57,029 nt of DNA from a virus (IMGVR_UViG_3300043425_000238:1-57029); one strand, 5' to 3'. Shown: positions 16,967 through 25,527, counted from the stretch's first letter. Program-made: numbers and translations. The notes: generated by a model not told the origin, from the sequence alone.

Positions 16967-17251
16967 TTAACATTTCCAACGTTTTAGTGAAGCTGCCTTG
17001 CGCGTAGGGTTCCCATTTTCGTCTTTCATAGGACCAGGCATTCCTGACATACGGGCACAAAATGACTTCTTACGTGGTCCGCCTTCAGGTTGAGGTGCTT
17101 TTAAATTTGACCCAGTTGCTTTGTTATACTTTGCACGACCTTTTGCTGTAAGTCCTGCTCCTTGAGATGTTGGTAATTTCTCACCTCGACCTACTGATAA
17201 GGCAGGTCCACCTTTAGCAAACTCAAATTCTTTCACGTATTTACAGCCCAT
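16967..17251 (-). CDS. Small conserved basic phage protein
   Basis: 94 residues. After a MGCKYVKEFEFAKGG opening it has SQGAGLTAKGRAKYNKATGS, then PRKKSFCARMSGM and the ending KAASLKRWKC. This GLTAKGRAKYN ... KKSFCARMSG ... SLKRW pattern is very widespread in tailed phages as an uncharacterised protein. The first 11 residues are nearly identical to those of the following gene, and the flanking bases are also similar, suggesting a local duplication. Confidence 0.7.
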   Translation of the reverse strand: MGCKYVKEFEFAKGGPALSVGRGEKLPTSQGAGLTAKGRAKYNKATGSNLKAPQPEGGPRKKSFCARMSGMPGPMKDENGNPTRKAASLKRWKC

Positions 17252-17262
17252 GATCGTTTCCT

Positions 17263-17997
17263 TTAAGTGATGTTATTTTTAACTAAGTAACCTTCAGCAG
17301 AAACGCTTACTGCTCCAGTTGAAGAGTTAACTAAAGCTTGCAGTTGAATGTCTGTCTTTTCTACGAAAGGTCTTGGCATTACACGCTGAGCGTTATAGAC
17401 AGTGGCAAAAGGTGCTTGCTGCGTCAAAGTGACAACGCCTGATACAGAAGCTGATCTATTGCGATAAGTCACGAAGTTATTACCATTTAGCGAAGTGTTT
17501 AAGTCAACACGACTTAGGTAGAACGTGTATCCAGCAGGGACAGTGTAAATTGCAGCTTGAGTACGGCCAACACCTGCATTGATCTGTGCATAGATTGTCG
17601 TGTTAGTTAAGTCTTTTAATGTCACCACGCCAGCAGGGTTCGTTGCACTACCAACTGACACGCTCATTGAATTGATGCGTAAGTAAGAGTTAACTGTTGG
17701 GACTGGCGTTGTTCCATTTAGTACGACTGACTCAGAAATAAGCTCGTAAAGCGCGTTTAACCCACTAATTAAGATCGTCGCAGTATCACCATTAGATCCG
17801 GCTAAATTCATAACCGTAGCTGCTACTGGATAAGTGTAAGCAGTAGCGTTTTCCCACAGCGGTATAAAAGTCTGAGCAACAGACGGTTGATAGCCATAGA
17901 TGTTGACTGTACTGTGTCCTGCAATTAAACCTCGAGCAACTTGAAGATCAAATTGCCCTGGTTCACCATACAAGTTACTTGAGGTAGGTATTCCCAT
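17263..17997 (-). CDS. Structural protein downstream of the capsid
   Basis: 244 residues, beta-rich and low in charge, with an N-terminal GIPTSSNLYGEPGQFDLQVARG and regular strand-turn patterns ending VSVSAEGYLVKNNIT. It follows the 139- and 195-residue structural genes with short gaps and has no enzymatic motif. It may be a head decoration or tail-associated protein. I do not recognise the family. Confidence 0.55.
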   Translation of the reverse strand: MGIPTSSNLYGEPGQFDLQVARGLIAGHSTVNIYGYQPSVAQTFIPLWENATAYTYPVAATVMNLAGSNGDTATILISGLNALYELISESVVLNGTTPVPTVNSYLRINSMSVSVGSATNPAGVVTLKDLTNTTIYAQINAGVGRTQAAIYTVPAGYTFYLSRVDLNTSLNGNNFVTYRNRSASVSGVVTLTQQAPFATVYNAQRVMPRPFVEKTDIQLQALVNSSTGAVSVSAEGYLVKNNIT

Positions 17998-18006
17998 ACT
18001 ATTCCC

Positions 18007-18426
18007 CTAGTACGTAGTTGGGTTAGCGTACGTCTTGATGCATTCTAAGATGATTGTGTATCGGTCACCATTTGAAGCACCTACTGTGGTAAACATTACG
18101 TCACCAGTTTTACCTGTGCCTGCATTGTTTGAAATACCACCAAAGTCTGAGTAGCACATTTTGTACATTATGTCAGCTGGAATAGTTTCGCAGATAACGT
18201 CTGTGTCAGCATCCCAAAGGATGTCTACGCCCATACCGTATGTTTGGGCCCAGATCTTATTGATCTTTACGCCATTACAAGCATGACCGTTTGAATCTAC
18301 TTTAAGCGTTGAAACATCGATCTTTAAAGCAGCAGCTTCGCCTGTGCCGTCAGAGATGTCTGTGAATTTTGCGATGTATAAACGATCGCCGTCTAAAATT
18401 ACTTGTGAGGTTACTGCATCAGCCAT
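18007..18426 (-). CDS. Structural protein downstream of the capsid
   Basis: 139 residues with MADAVTSQVILDGDRLYIAK, then WAQTYGMGVDILWDADTD and GDRYTIILECIKTY. Predominantly beta. I recognise the general pattern (LDGDR ... W....Y... .I.WDA) from small virion proteins encoded behind major capsid genes, but with no assigned role. It lies between the 195-residue gene, from which it is separated by a UUCG hairpin, and the 244-residue gene. Confidence 0.6.
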   Translation of the reverse strand: MADAVTSQVILDGDRLYIAKFTDISDGTGEAAALKIDVSTLKVDSNGHACNGVKINKIWAQTYGMGVDILWDADTDVICETIPADIMYKMCYSDFGGISNNAGTGKTGDVMFTTVGASNGDRYTIILECIKTYANPTTY

Positions 18427-18455
18427 TTTGTTCTCCTAACTTCAGTAGAGTAAGT

Positions 18456-18471
18456 GGGGACCGAAGTCCCC
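18456..18471 (-). other. UUCG tetraloop hairpin in mRNA
   Basis: On the minus strand this reads GGGGAC-TTCG-GTCCCC, a 6 bp GC-rich stem closed by C(UUCG)G, the most stable tetraloop. It begins 8 bases after the stop of the 195-residue gene. There is no U-tract, so it is more likely an mRNA-stabilising or processing element, or a partial terminator, than a full Rho-independent terminator. Confidence 0.7.
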
Positions 18472-18479
18472 TGCGTTTA

Positions 18480-19067
18480 TTACGGTGCTACAGTTGTTGC
18501 CATGAGGTAGTACACATCGCCAGAAGCATCCACAAATTTGATTTTGTGTGTTGTGCCGCCAGTGTCTACGTCGGCTTGAACCATCGCGTCAGGTAAGTTT
18601 AATAAGTTACCTAATGCAGTAGCGCCAGAGTTACTTACACGGATGAATGCAGCTGTACCTGGAACAGTTACGCCAGAAGCGATGTCTGAGTCAGCTTGAA
18701 TAGCTGCCAAAGTACCACCTGGAGTTACGCCAGAAGCTACACCTAAAGTTGCACGCAATGCGTTAGCTGCGCCAGAGATTGTGCCGCCTGTAATAACAGA
18801 CATAGAAATGTGTGCACCGTTAATTGTGCCGCCTGTTGCAGCGCTAGCGCCAGATACTCGTGAGAACGCACGTAATGTTTCACCAGAACCTGTAGAAGTA
18901 AATGTCAAACGATCATAAACTAAACGAGTGTCGCCTGTTGCAGCAGATGTCGTAGCGTATGATGAGTTAATGTTACCAGCTGTTGTTACAGCAACTGGAG
19001 CTGAAGAAGTGCCAGATGTAAAGCCGTTTAAGCTAGTGACTGGACCTGTAAAGGTGGTTTGTGCCAT
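18480..19067 (-). CDS. Low-complexity structural protein behind the capsid gene
   Basis: 195 residues rich in T, A, S and G: MAQTTFTGPVTSLNGFTSGT, central ISGAANALRATLGVASGVTP, and ending KIKFVDASGDVYYLMATTVAP. Such proteins follow capsid genes in many phages and are likely virion components such as head fibres or decoration. The gene is bracketed by two strong UUCG hairpins and preceded by a structured 125-base leader, which suggests its expression is set separately from that of the capsid gene. Confidence 0.6.
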   Translation of the reverse strand: MAQTTFTGPVTSLNGFTSGTSSAPVAVTTAGNINSSYATTSAATGDTRLVYDRLTFTSTGSGETLRAFSRVSGASAATGGTINGAHISMSVITGGTISGAANALRATLGVASGVTPGGTLAAIQADSDIASGVTVPGTAAFIRVSNSGATALGNLLNLPDAMVQADVDTGGTTHKIKFVDASGDVYYLMATTVAP

Positions 19068-19094
19068 GATTAGTTTCCTCTTGCATGAGTTTCA

Positions 19095-19137
19095 CTTATT
19101 AGTCTATGCAACGTCCGCCTGGAAACGGTCTAATAAG
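19095..19137 (-). other. Stem-loop in the leader between capsid and next gene
   Basis: Exact 8-base arms CTTATTAG (19095-19102) and CTAATAAG (19130-19137) enclose 27 bases that contain a further short CCG/CGG pairing. It lies between the capsid hairpin and the ribosome binding site of the next gene (AGAGGAAACTAATC-ATG). It could be an RNA structure tuning translation; no known riboswitch class is recognised. Confidence 0.4.
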
Positions 19138-19164
19138 CTAAAATAAATTATTCCAGAAAGTAGT

Positions 19165-19182
19165 AGGGGGCCGAAGCCCCCT
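19165..19182 (-). other. UUCG tetraloop hairpin after the capsid gene
   Basis: The minus strand reads AGGGGGC-TTCG-GCCCCCT, a perfect 7 bp stem with a C(UUCG)G loop starting 11 bases after the capsid stop codon. No uridine tract follows, so termination would be partial at most. Its design matches the hairpin at 18456-18471 and suggests 3-prime end protection of the abundant capsid message. Confidence 0.75.
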
Positions 19183-19192
19183 GCTTTACAAC

Positions 19193-20107
19193 TTAGATAC
19201 CAGGAGTACCGAAAGCAGCACGTGGATCTGTCCAGCCTAATGAGTAACGCTCTGTCGCTTTGTAGCGCATTGAGTCAGTCTCAAAATCACCTTCCATAGA
19301 TTTCTCTAAACCACGACGCATAACGATTTTCAAGCCTTCAGGAGCATCTGTCTTCACCCACCAAGCAGTGTTTGAAGTCAAACGTGACATGTTAGCTTGA
19401 CCACCAGCTAATAGACCCATTGATTTAATTGGGTTCAAGTCGTTGTCTGCTGTACCAGCGCGCAATACGCTGTTCAACAATACTTCGCCTTGGAACACAT
19501 TTGATGGGCTCAATACTAGTTTTTGTGGTGTTAAACGGATACGCTTGCCGTTGTTGTCAACAGCTTGACGGATCTGGATCAAGATTTGTTCCAATGATGT
19601 TTGTGACAATGCAGCTGCAGTTGTTAACTGATTGCTGAATGTACCATTCACGATTGGGTGTGATGCGTTAATCAATGACACACCGTCGCCACCTTGGTAA
19701 GCGTTATTGAATGAGTTATTCAATACGTTAGCTGCCAAAGTTTCTTTAGTTTCAATCAATGATTGAGCTAAGTGACGAGCGTATGTTTGACCGATACGGA
19801 TATGGTCACCATCTTCTACCAAGACTTTAGTCAAGGCAAAAGCTAGGCCATATACTTTGTACCAGTAGCGTTGTGCAAATAACACACCGCCTGATTGGTA
19901 TGTAACTGCCATACCGTCAGGTAGTTCAGGAGCAGCGCCAAAACCGTAAAGAACTGGTTCTTCATGGTAGTTACGTTTGATACCTTGAACTTCGTCAAAT
20001 ACACCTTTCCATTCGTCAGCACGTTGGGTATAAATACCGTCAAAGCTTTCGTTTAGAATTGGTTCTACAATACTACGGAAGTCCGTACTTCTCATTGGGG
20101 TAGCCAT
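19193..20107 (-). CDS. Major capsid protein (HK97-fold, Mu gpT-like pattern)
   Basis: 304 residues: MATPMRSTDFRSIVEPILNE, then IYTQRADEWKGVFDE, LFAQRYWYKVYGLAFALTKV, LIETKETLAANVLNNSFNN, and LTPQKLVLSPSNVFQGEVLL near residues 190-212. The C-terminal segment is TDSMRYKATERYSLGWTDPR. The order of E-loop-like, spine-helix-like and P-domain strands, and the ending on a YSLGWTDPRAAFG-type strand, fit a phage major head protein. It sits after scaffold and a 201-residue structural gene, and its message ends in a strong hairpin. This is the best capsid candidate in the window. Confidence 0.8.
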   Translation of the reverse strand: MATPMRSTDFRSIVEPILNESFDGIYTQRADEWKGVFDEVQGIKRNYHEEPVLYGFGAAPELPDGMAVTYQSGGVLFAQRYWYKVYGLAFALTKVLVEDGDHIRIGQTYARHLAQSLIETKETLAANVLNNSFNNAYQGGDGVSLINASHPIVNGTFSNQLTTAAALSQTSLEQILIQIRQAVDNNGKRIRLTPQKLVLSPSNVFQGEVLLNSVLRAGTADNDLNPIKSMGLLAGGQANMSRLTSNTAWWVKTDAPEGLKIVMRRGLEKSMEGDFETDSMRYKATERYSLGWTDPRAAFGTPGI

Positions 20108-20120
20108 TTGTCAGACCTCC

Positions 20121-20726
20121 TTAGATTGAAGCTGTTGGATACTTGTAAGCTGCTTCGTTCAATCGAACGTATGCAACAACATAAGCATCTGTTAGCGTTT
20201 GGTTAATATTAGTTGCGAAGCCAGTGATTTGGAACTGACCAGTACCTGAACCTTGGATAGCACCTAAATAAGCGCTAGACAAGCCAGTACGAGTAGAACC
20301 ACCTGGAGCTGTAAAGCCGTCCCAGTCACATTGCTCACCCACAGCTGTTTGTACTGAATCAGTACCTGCTGTACCTGGGTTAGTATATTGAGCCTCAAAC
20401 AAAGTTTCAGGATCATCGTATACGTACGCTGTAATTTCAGTAGCAGTTGTACCACCAATCCAGTATGGAGAGATAGAAGGTTTGCCAGTTGAATCACGGT
20501 ATTCAACACCAGCTAATGTACCCAAAAGAGTAACACCGCCAGTTGTACCAGTACGTGTACCATCGGTAGTACCCAATTGGATAACACCGTTGTCAGTCAA
20601 CTTAACAGGATCACCAGAGAAGATGTTCGTTGCGTAAGTTGAAGTAATTGTATAAGCTTTCGGACGAATCTGACCACTGTTGTGGAAAGAAGGGCGGAAG
20701 CCAAAAGGTGCGCTTGTAGAAGGCAT
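20121..20726 (-). CDS. Probable head decoration / minor capsid protein
   Basis: 201 residues, beta-rich: SAPFGFRPSFHNSGQIRPKA, then TNIFSGDPVKLTDNGVIQLG, LLGTLAGVEYRD, ITAYVYDDPETLFEAQ, and the ending DAYVVAYVRLNEAAYKYPTASI. The SGDPV.L...G ... FLGV...V.Y.D pattern is common in proteins encoded immediately before capsid genes and is usually treated as a decoration or cement protein. It is separated from the capsid gene by 13 bases. Function is inferred from position and pattern. Confidence 0.65.
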   Translation of the reverse strand: MPSTSAPFGFRPSFHNSGQIRPKAYTITSTYATNIFSGDPVKLTDNGVIQLGTTDGTRTGTTGGVTLLGTLAGVEYRDSTGKPSISPYWIGGTTATEITAYVYDDPETLFEAQYTNPGTAGTDSVQTAVGEQCDWDGFTAPGGSTRTGLSSAYLGAIQGSGTGQFQITGFATNINQTLTDAYVVAYVRLNEAAYKYPTASI

Positions 20727-20753
20727 CTTAATACTCCTTAAATTAAGTCAAAA

Positions 20754-21293
20754 TTAGGACAAGTCAAACTGAGCTCGTCCACGGTTTTGCCTCAAGTCCT
20801 GCATACCATCACCTTCGAATATACGCGTGCCTTGACCTTCTGCTTGGTCCTTCATGAACTCAGCAGTGTCTGTTAGTTTTTCAAGTTCACGCAATGGCGC
20901 ATCGTGGTGAGCCTCTTGCATGTATTTCTCATAAAGAGAAAGTGGCAACTTAAACGCTAACATTTCGTTAACACCGATAAACCCTGTCCATTCGCCAGAT
21001 TTAATTGACGTGGCTTCCCAGCCTGGAATATCTTCCGGCTTCACAGGTTCATAACCCAAACGCATACGCATATTAACAGTGTCGCGTGGGTTAGTAGTAG
21101 TTAACCAGCATACGTGATAGCCTGGTATCTTTGGTAAATCAGGAAGTGCGGCTTGGAAGAACTGTTGTCGAAACATGTCTAGACGGTCTGCATCACTGAT
21201 CTCACGGTTCTCCGTGACTGCACGATCTTCCATCGCACGATCTTCTCGACCTTCACCTTTTGTTTTCTTTAAACGTTCGTCGTTAGTGCTCAT
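20754..21293 (-). CDS. Conserved head-region protein, function unknown
   Basis: 179 residues. The first 45 are highly charged. The core has YHVCWLTTTNPRDTVNMRMR, then GYEPVKPEDIPGWEATSIKS and the segment GVNEMLAFKLPLSLYEKYMQ. The HVCWL(T)TTN ... M..RL.GYEPV pattern is widespread in podoviruses between scaffold and capsid genes, without a defined role. The ATG has AAGGAG 6 to 7 bases upstream. A scaffold partner or prohead protein is possible. Confidence 0.6.
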   Translation of the reverse strand: MSTNDERLKKTKGEGREDRAMEDRAVTENREISDADRLDMFRQQFFQAALPDLPKIPGYHVCWLTTTNPRDTVNMRMRLGYEPVKPEDIPGWEATSIKSGEWTGFIGVNEMLAFKLPLSLYEKYMQEAHHDAPLRELEKLTDTAEFMKDQAEGQGTRIFEGDGMQDLRQNRGRAQFDLS

Positions 21294-21355
21294 TACTTGC
21301 TCCTTTTCAGCAATTAGAAAAATTATATTCTAAGTTTTTAAATAAATATACAAAA

Positions 21356-22318
21356 TTAGTTACTTGAATGCTCTCGGTCGTACTCAGCGTAGCGCTTAGC
21401 ATAACGTTGACGCAAGACTGGATCATCCCAAACACCTGCTTCCATCATCGCTGCTTTACGCTCTGGTGAGATGTAGATCTCCTTGCGAGTTGATGTTGGT
21501 GCATGTTCACGGCCAGATCCTACAGCAGGTCCGCCTGTTGGCTTACGCACAGGTTTAGACTGCTTACTAAACTTCTCAGGAAGTCTACGCTCAATACGGG
21601 TTTGAAGTTCATCCCAATATTCTTCGCTGCGTGGGTCATAACCTTCTTGCGCAAGCTTAGCATCAATAGCCAGTACAATAGCTGAGTCTTCATCACGACC
21701 TTGTGGGTCATACCAACTATTTGACTCCATGAACTCAGAAGCGTAATGCTCAACAGCTTTATCGATGCTAGGTTGTTGGCGTTGCTGACCTTGTTGAGTT
21801 GCTTGTTGCTTAGCGTAGTTAAGTTGATTTGCCTTGGCAATAGCTTGGTCACGGAATTTCAAAGCTTTCGCTACGTCTTCACCGTTACCTGCTTCAACCG
21901 CTTTAGCAATAATGCGTTCAGCTGTCTCTGCTTCGTTAACCGCTTCTTGTAACTGACGGTCAATGTCGCTAATAGAGATCTTGTGCGAATTATTTTCTAG
22001 ATTAGCCATGCGGCGTTCTAGTTCGTCATTGCGCTGACGCAAGAAGTTAAGCTCAACTTTGTCTCGGCCAATGGCCTTTTGTTGACGTTCTTTGCGTTCT
22101 TTTTTCTCTAGACGTCGACGTTCACGAATAGCAGCACGTTCGTCATCGTCGCCATCGTCGTTTGATTTGGCAGATGCTTCGTCCTCGTCATCATCGTCGT
22201 CTTGTTGTTCGTTAGCAGGTTTTTCAACAGCTACGTACTCTGTATCCTGACCTTGCTTCTCATTTTCGTCCTCATCATCCTCGATCAGGACTAACTCATT
22301 TTCTTTATCTTCAGCCAT
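21356..22318 (-). CDS. Scaffolding-like protein
   Basis: 320 residues. The first 85 are extremely acidic (runs of D and E such as EDDEDENEKQ and QQDDDDDEDEA). A charged helical middle follows (RRRLEKKERKERQQKAIG ... FLRQRNDELERRMANLE), and a Q-rich helix and a basic C-terminal region with RRLPEKFSKQSKPVRKPTGG come after that. Acidic, coiled-coil, Q-rich composition just upstream of the capsid gene is the usual profile of a phage scaffold that shapes the prohead and leaves or is degraded. No protease is recognisable nearby. Confidence 0.7.
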   Translation of the reverse strand: MAEDKENELVLIEDDEDENEKQGQDTEYVAVEKPANEQQDDDDDEDEASAKSNDDGDDDERAAIRERRRLEKKERKERQQKAIGRDKVELNFLRQRNDELERRMANLENNSHKISISDIDRQLQEAVNEAETAERIIAKAVEAGNGEDVAKALKFRDQAIAKANQLNYAKQQATQQGQQRQQPSIDKAVEHYASEFMESNSWYDPQGRDEDSAIVLAIDAKLAQEGYDPRSEEYWDELQTRIERRLPEKFSKQSKPVRKPTGGPAVGSGREHAPTSTRKEIYISPERKAAMMEAGVWDDPVLRQRYAKRYAEYDREHSSN

Positions 22319-22334
22319 AACTAGCTCCTTTCAG

Positions 22335-22736
22335 CTATATGAAGGCACGGATTGCTAATGGGTCAGATGTAACTTTACCAATTAGATCAGTGTCTTTAAA
22401 AATTACGAACAACGCGGCAGTCTCTTTATCTACAGGGACTTCCCATCGATCGCCGCCATATTTGGCTACTCGAACATAATCACCCTCTTTGCACCACGCT
22501 CCTTCAGGCCAAGAATCCATAGTATTTCGATTTTTGAATGCTAAAGGACCAACAGAAACAACTCGACCGATCTGCGTATTCCACTTTTCAGTGTCACGCG
22601 TATCAGAGACAAGCTCGATGCCACTCTTAGTTTTTGTGATTGCATTGCGGATTTGAATTAAGACATAACTACCAAACGGTTGAACGCCTGGATCTGCCTT
22701 AGGAAAAGCTTCTTCTAACGTCTGTTCACTAGACAT
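22335..22736 (-). CDS. GroES-like co-chaperonin domain protein
   Basis: About 133 residues from the third of three ATGs, which has GAAGAGG six bases upstream. The core fits a GroES fold: PFGSYVLIQIRNAITKTKSG, IELVSDTRDTEKWNTQIGRV, VSVGPLAF, then EGDYVRVAKYGGDRWEVPVD and AALFVIFKDTDLIGKV. The K(T/S)xGGI.L ... GxVVxVGP ... Y.GxxW pattern is the GroES signature with a mobile-loop-like segment. It lies in the head module between portal and scaffold, so it may recruit host GroEL to fold the capsid, as T4 Gp31 and related phage co-chaperonins do. The first residues overlap the upstream gene. Confidence 0.75.
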   Translation of the reverse strand: MSSEQTLEEAFPKADPGVQPFGSYVLIQIRNAITKTKSGIELVSDTRDTEKWNTQIGRVVSVGPLAFKNRNTMDSWPEGAWCKEGDYVRVAKYGGDRWEVPVDKETAALFVIFKDTDLIGKVTSDPLAIRAFI

Positions 22737-22914
22737 CATCATCCTCTTCTTTATTGATTGACAAAAGTATTGCGATAGCACGCTCATAACCAGCGTACAT
22801 CCCGGAAACCCGTCCATATTCGAACGAATCTCTAGAATTTGGGCTGCGAAGAGCAGCGGCTGCCAATTCCGCTTGCTCTTGCTGTAATTTCATTACTGCT
22901 TTTTCTACACTCAT
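22729..22914 (-). CDS. Small head-region protein
   Basis: 61 residues: MSVEKAVMKLQQEQAELAAA, then LRSPNSRDSFEYGRVSGMYA and GYERAIAILLSINKEEDDDV. It is mostly helical. The RD.FEYGR..G...G...AI pattern is familiar from small phage proteins beside portal genes, function unknown. It overlaps the 43-residue gene upstream by ATGA and the GroES-like gene downstream by 8 bases, indicating coupled translation. Confidence 0.7.
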   Translation of the reverse strand: MSVEKAVMKLQQEQAELAAAALRSPNSRDSFEYGRVSGMYAGYERAIAILLSINKEEDDDV

Positions 22915-23042
22915 GCTGGTGTTTTTGGTGTCTTAACCGGTGTACCAGTTTGAGTCTTACCATTCACATTGCCGCCCATCGCCATACGGTGATGTTGTTT
23001 AACGCCTTGTGAATTCTTTTGCTCTTGATCTGATGTTGCCAT
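22911..23042 (-). CDS. Tiny basic protein between portal and head genes
   Basis: 43 residues: MATSDQEQKNSQGVKQHHRM, then AMGGNVNGKTQTGTP and a KTPKTPA tail. It has an excellent ribosome binding site (AAGGAG, six bases before the ATG) and an ATGA overlap with the following gene, so it is very likely translated. Low complexity and no family recognised. Confidence 0.6.
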   Translation of the reverse strand: MATSDQEQKNSQGVKQHHRMAMGGNVNGKTQTGTPVKTPKTPA

Positions 23043-23052
23043 GATTAGCTCC

Positions 23053-25524
23053 TTAAGGATTAGGGTTAATACCGGTACCAGTCGACAAGGAAGTCTTCTC
23101 GCCTGATGCTACTTCAACTGCTACCAATTCCTTAGCAGTGTCGTTGTCTTCTTGGTTCATCTTCATACGTGCTAGAACCTCAAGTTTAGTACGTTCGTCT
23201 TCACGATCTTGTTTCAATGTTTCCATTGCCATTTCAACTTGTGGTTTGACTTGCATGTCTTGTTGTTTCATCGCAAGCTCTTGCTGCTTGATTGCAACAG
23301 TTTGACTTGCTTGCTCACGACGCTGTTCAACAGACATTTGTTGTACTTGGGCAGCCAACTGAGCAGGATCTGCTGGTTGTTGTGGTTGATATTGCTGTGC
23401 CTCTTGGAAGGCTTGCGTCATCAACTGCAAGAACTCAGGCGGGATTGCTTGCTCAAGTGTTTGCATAATCTCAACAGCTGCATTTGCTTGACTCATCTCG
23501 TCATTGCCGTCAACCAAGCCACGTTCTTCAGCCAAATCAAGACCTTTAACAGACATTTTGAGGTAATGCAACAACAAGTGGTCTTTAATGTGAGCCACAA
23601 TTGCTGGCAAGAACATAGGTGCAATGGCTGGATTCTTACCAAACAATGGTGATTGTAAGAATGCCATGTGAACCCGTAAGTGGGCAATATGATCTTGATG
23701 AGGTAGAGCGCCGATTGGTTTGCCAACTGATGCTGCTACGTTCTCTTGCATTGGATCTGTATCTTTAGGCTCAGGCTGAGGGATCAATAAGTCGTCAGCT
23801 TCTGGCACTTTCATCTGTTTCAAGAACAGTTGCTCAACTTTACGAATGTCGTAGATCTGTGGGAACTGGGCAGCACGCTGCTGGATAGCCGAGATCTGCG
23901 CGAAACGTTGTGTTTCACTAAAGATCGCAGGGTCTGAGACTGGTATCACATCCATTGGACCATCGAAGTCTTCTGGGCGCACCATCTCTTCGCCAGTTTC
24001 GTCAATTACGTCTTCTTCAGTCAAATATGCGCTATTTAAGCGATGCACGACCTTCAAAACTTGGGCCATTGAGTTGTGCAAGCGGGCATGAATTGATGAG
24101 AATACCACCATGCCTTGCTCGATTAACGCCAATGTTGTACCAACTGGCATGTTTGGATTGGTATCTGATAGCTTCTCGAAAGAAGTTTGTACCACGCCTT
24201 TGCCTGAGTCAACAAGGAAGCCTAACAGTGTCATCAATACTGATGAAGGTGGGTTGAAAGGCATTGGCATTGCGATCTTACGAACGTCGTCAATGTTCAC
24301 ACCGCCTTCGATCTCAACTACTTCAGTTGGCTGAGGATTCAAGTTCTGACCGTTTGGTCCGCCTTTTAGCTTCAACATCGTTGGAATGTTGTTGATATGG
24401 GCTGAATCTAACAAGGCGCGTAACGCACCTGTTGCAGCACCACTCAAACCACCGATCATTTGTGTTAGACCGATTGGGTAAGCACCACGCCAAGGGATGA
24501 ATGGGAACTCAACCATGTTGATGAGCTCTTCGTGTGTTTCGTCGTCTGGCAGCCAGTTACGGTAGACAGATAAAACCTTACGAGTTGCTTTATCAATTGA
24601 GATAATGTACGGATCAAACATGTCACCTTCAAGGTCCGCATATGCAGTGATCTCAAAGATCGTTCTTAATCCGTCTTCGTTGTAGGTATCCTCTGTACGA
24701 CCTTCAATCTTGTCGTTAGCTTTAGTTGCTTTAGAGTAGTCGATGTCATCAGGGAGACCAAGATCTACTTCACGATACATGCCTGAAGCTACGCGCTTCT
24801 GATATTCAAATGCTGTGATGTATTGAACGTGAGTCTTGCGCTCTGCTGAATAATAGTTTGACGCTGCAAACGGCAAGTACACATCATCAACAGGAACGAA
24901 TTCAGTTGTGATACGACGTTTGCCATGGTCATAATAGACTTTAAGATATTGCACACCGCCTAGTGGCAGTTGTGTTGTTAGCTGTTCCAGGTCAGACCTA
25001 AACTCAGGGATCTGTTCAGTAAGCTGCCAATTCATGTATTTGGTTTTGCGTTCAGCTTTTTCCAGCTTGCCTTTGTCGGTCTTACCTGGGATCTTGGAGC
25101 GAACAGGTCCGTTTGGTGGAAACAACTCTTTCATAGCTCTCGCTGAGAAGTCCACACAAGCTTCAGTCATCATAGGATGAACGACCTTGTTTGCGCCTGT
25201 GAATTGAGCACCGCCTGGAGCGTCATCGCCAAGACCAGTTCTGCGGATACCTTCTTCGTATTGTTCGTCACGCTTCTTACGAGCGTCTTTATCTCTAGTG
25301 ATCTTGTCTAACAGGTCGTTAGCAACGACGTCTAACTCGCGTTGATCAAGGTCATCAACAATGTTAGCAAAGTGTTCTGTTTGGAATTGACGGTCTGCTT
25401 CATTCTCTTCTAGAGAAATGATAGCTCCACCCTCTTCGGTCTCTTCTACGTCGCTCTTATCATCCTCGAGCTCGACCATTTGGTCTTCCATCTCATCTTC
25501 AAAGTCTTGTGGATCTTGCGCCAT
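23053..25524 (-). CDS. Portal protein
   Basis: 823 residues. After an acidic N-terminus come AGGAQFTGANKVVHPMMTEA, then CVDFSARAMKELFPPNGPVR, then a long mixed region with YYSAERKTHVQYITAFEYQK and WLPDDETHEELINMVEFPFI, a helical wing or stem region (MIGGLSGAATGALRALLDSA), and a C-terminal Q/E/K-rich coiled coil (residues about 690-800). The layout matches long podovirus portal / head-tail connector proteins that form the dodecameric DNA gate. GGAG lies upstream of the ATG. It directly follows the 1298-residue gene and precedes the small head genes and scaffold. Confidence 0.85.
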   Translation of the reverse strand: MAQDPQDFEDEMEDQMVELEDDKSDVEETEEGGAIISLEENEADRQFQTEHFANIVDDLDQRELDVVANDLLDKITRDKDARKKRDEQYEEGIRRTGLGDDAPGGAQFTGANKVVHPMMTEACVDFSARAMKELFPPNGPVRSKIPGKTDKGKLEKAERKTKYMNWQLTEQIPEFRSDLEQLTTQLPLGGVQYLKVYYDHGKRRITTEFVPVDDVYLPFAASNYYSAERKTHVQYITAFEYQKRVASGMYREVDLGLPDDIDYSKATKANDKIEGRTEDTYNEDGLRTIFEITAYADLEGDMFDPYIISIDKATRKVLSVYRNWLPDDETHEELINMVEFPFIPWRGAYPIGLTQMIGGLSGAATGALRALLDSAHINNIPTMLKLKGGPNGQNLNPQPTEVVEIEGGVNIDDVRKIAMPMPFNPPSSVLMTLLGFLVDSGKGVVQTSFEKLSDTNPNMPVGTTLALIEQGMVVFSSIHARLHNSMAQVLKVVHRLNSAYLTEEDVIDETGEEMVRPEDFDGPMDVIPVSDPAIFSETQRFAQISAIQQRAAQFPQIYDIRKVEQLFLKQMKVPEADDLLIPQPEPKDTDPMQENVAASVGKPIGALPHQDHIAHLRVHMAFLQSPLFGKNPAIAPMFLPAIVAHIKDHLLLHYLKMSVKGLDLAEERGLVDGNDEMSQANAAVEIMQTLEQAIPPEFLQLMTQAFQEAQQYQPQQPADPAQLAAQVQQMSVEQRREQASQTVAIKQQELAMKQQDMQVKPQVEMAMETLKQDREDERTKLEVLARMKMNQEDNDTAKELVAVEVASGEKTSLSTGTGINPNP

Positions 25525-25527
25525 GCT

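Noticed and set aside
23209-23652. 147-codon plus-strand open frame opposite the portal coiled coil
   Set aside because: Leucine/cysteine/histidine-rich mirror of a Q-, A- and K-rich coding region; no start signal.
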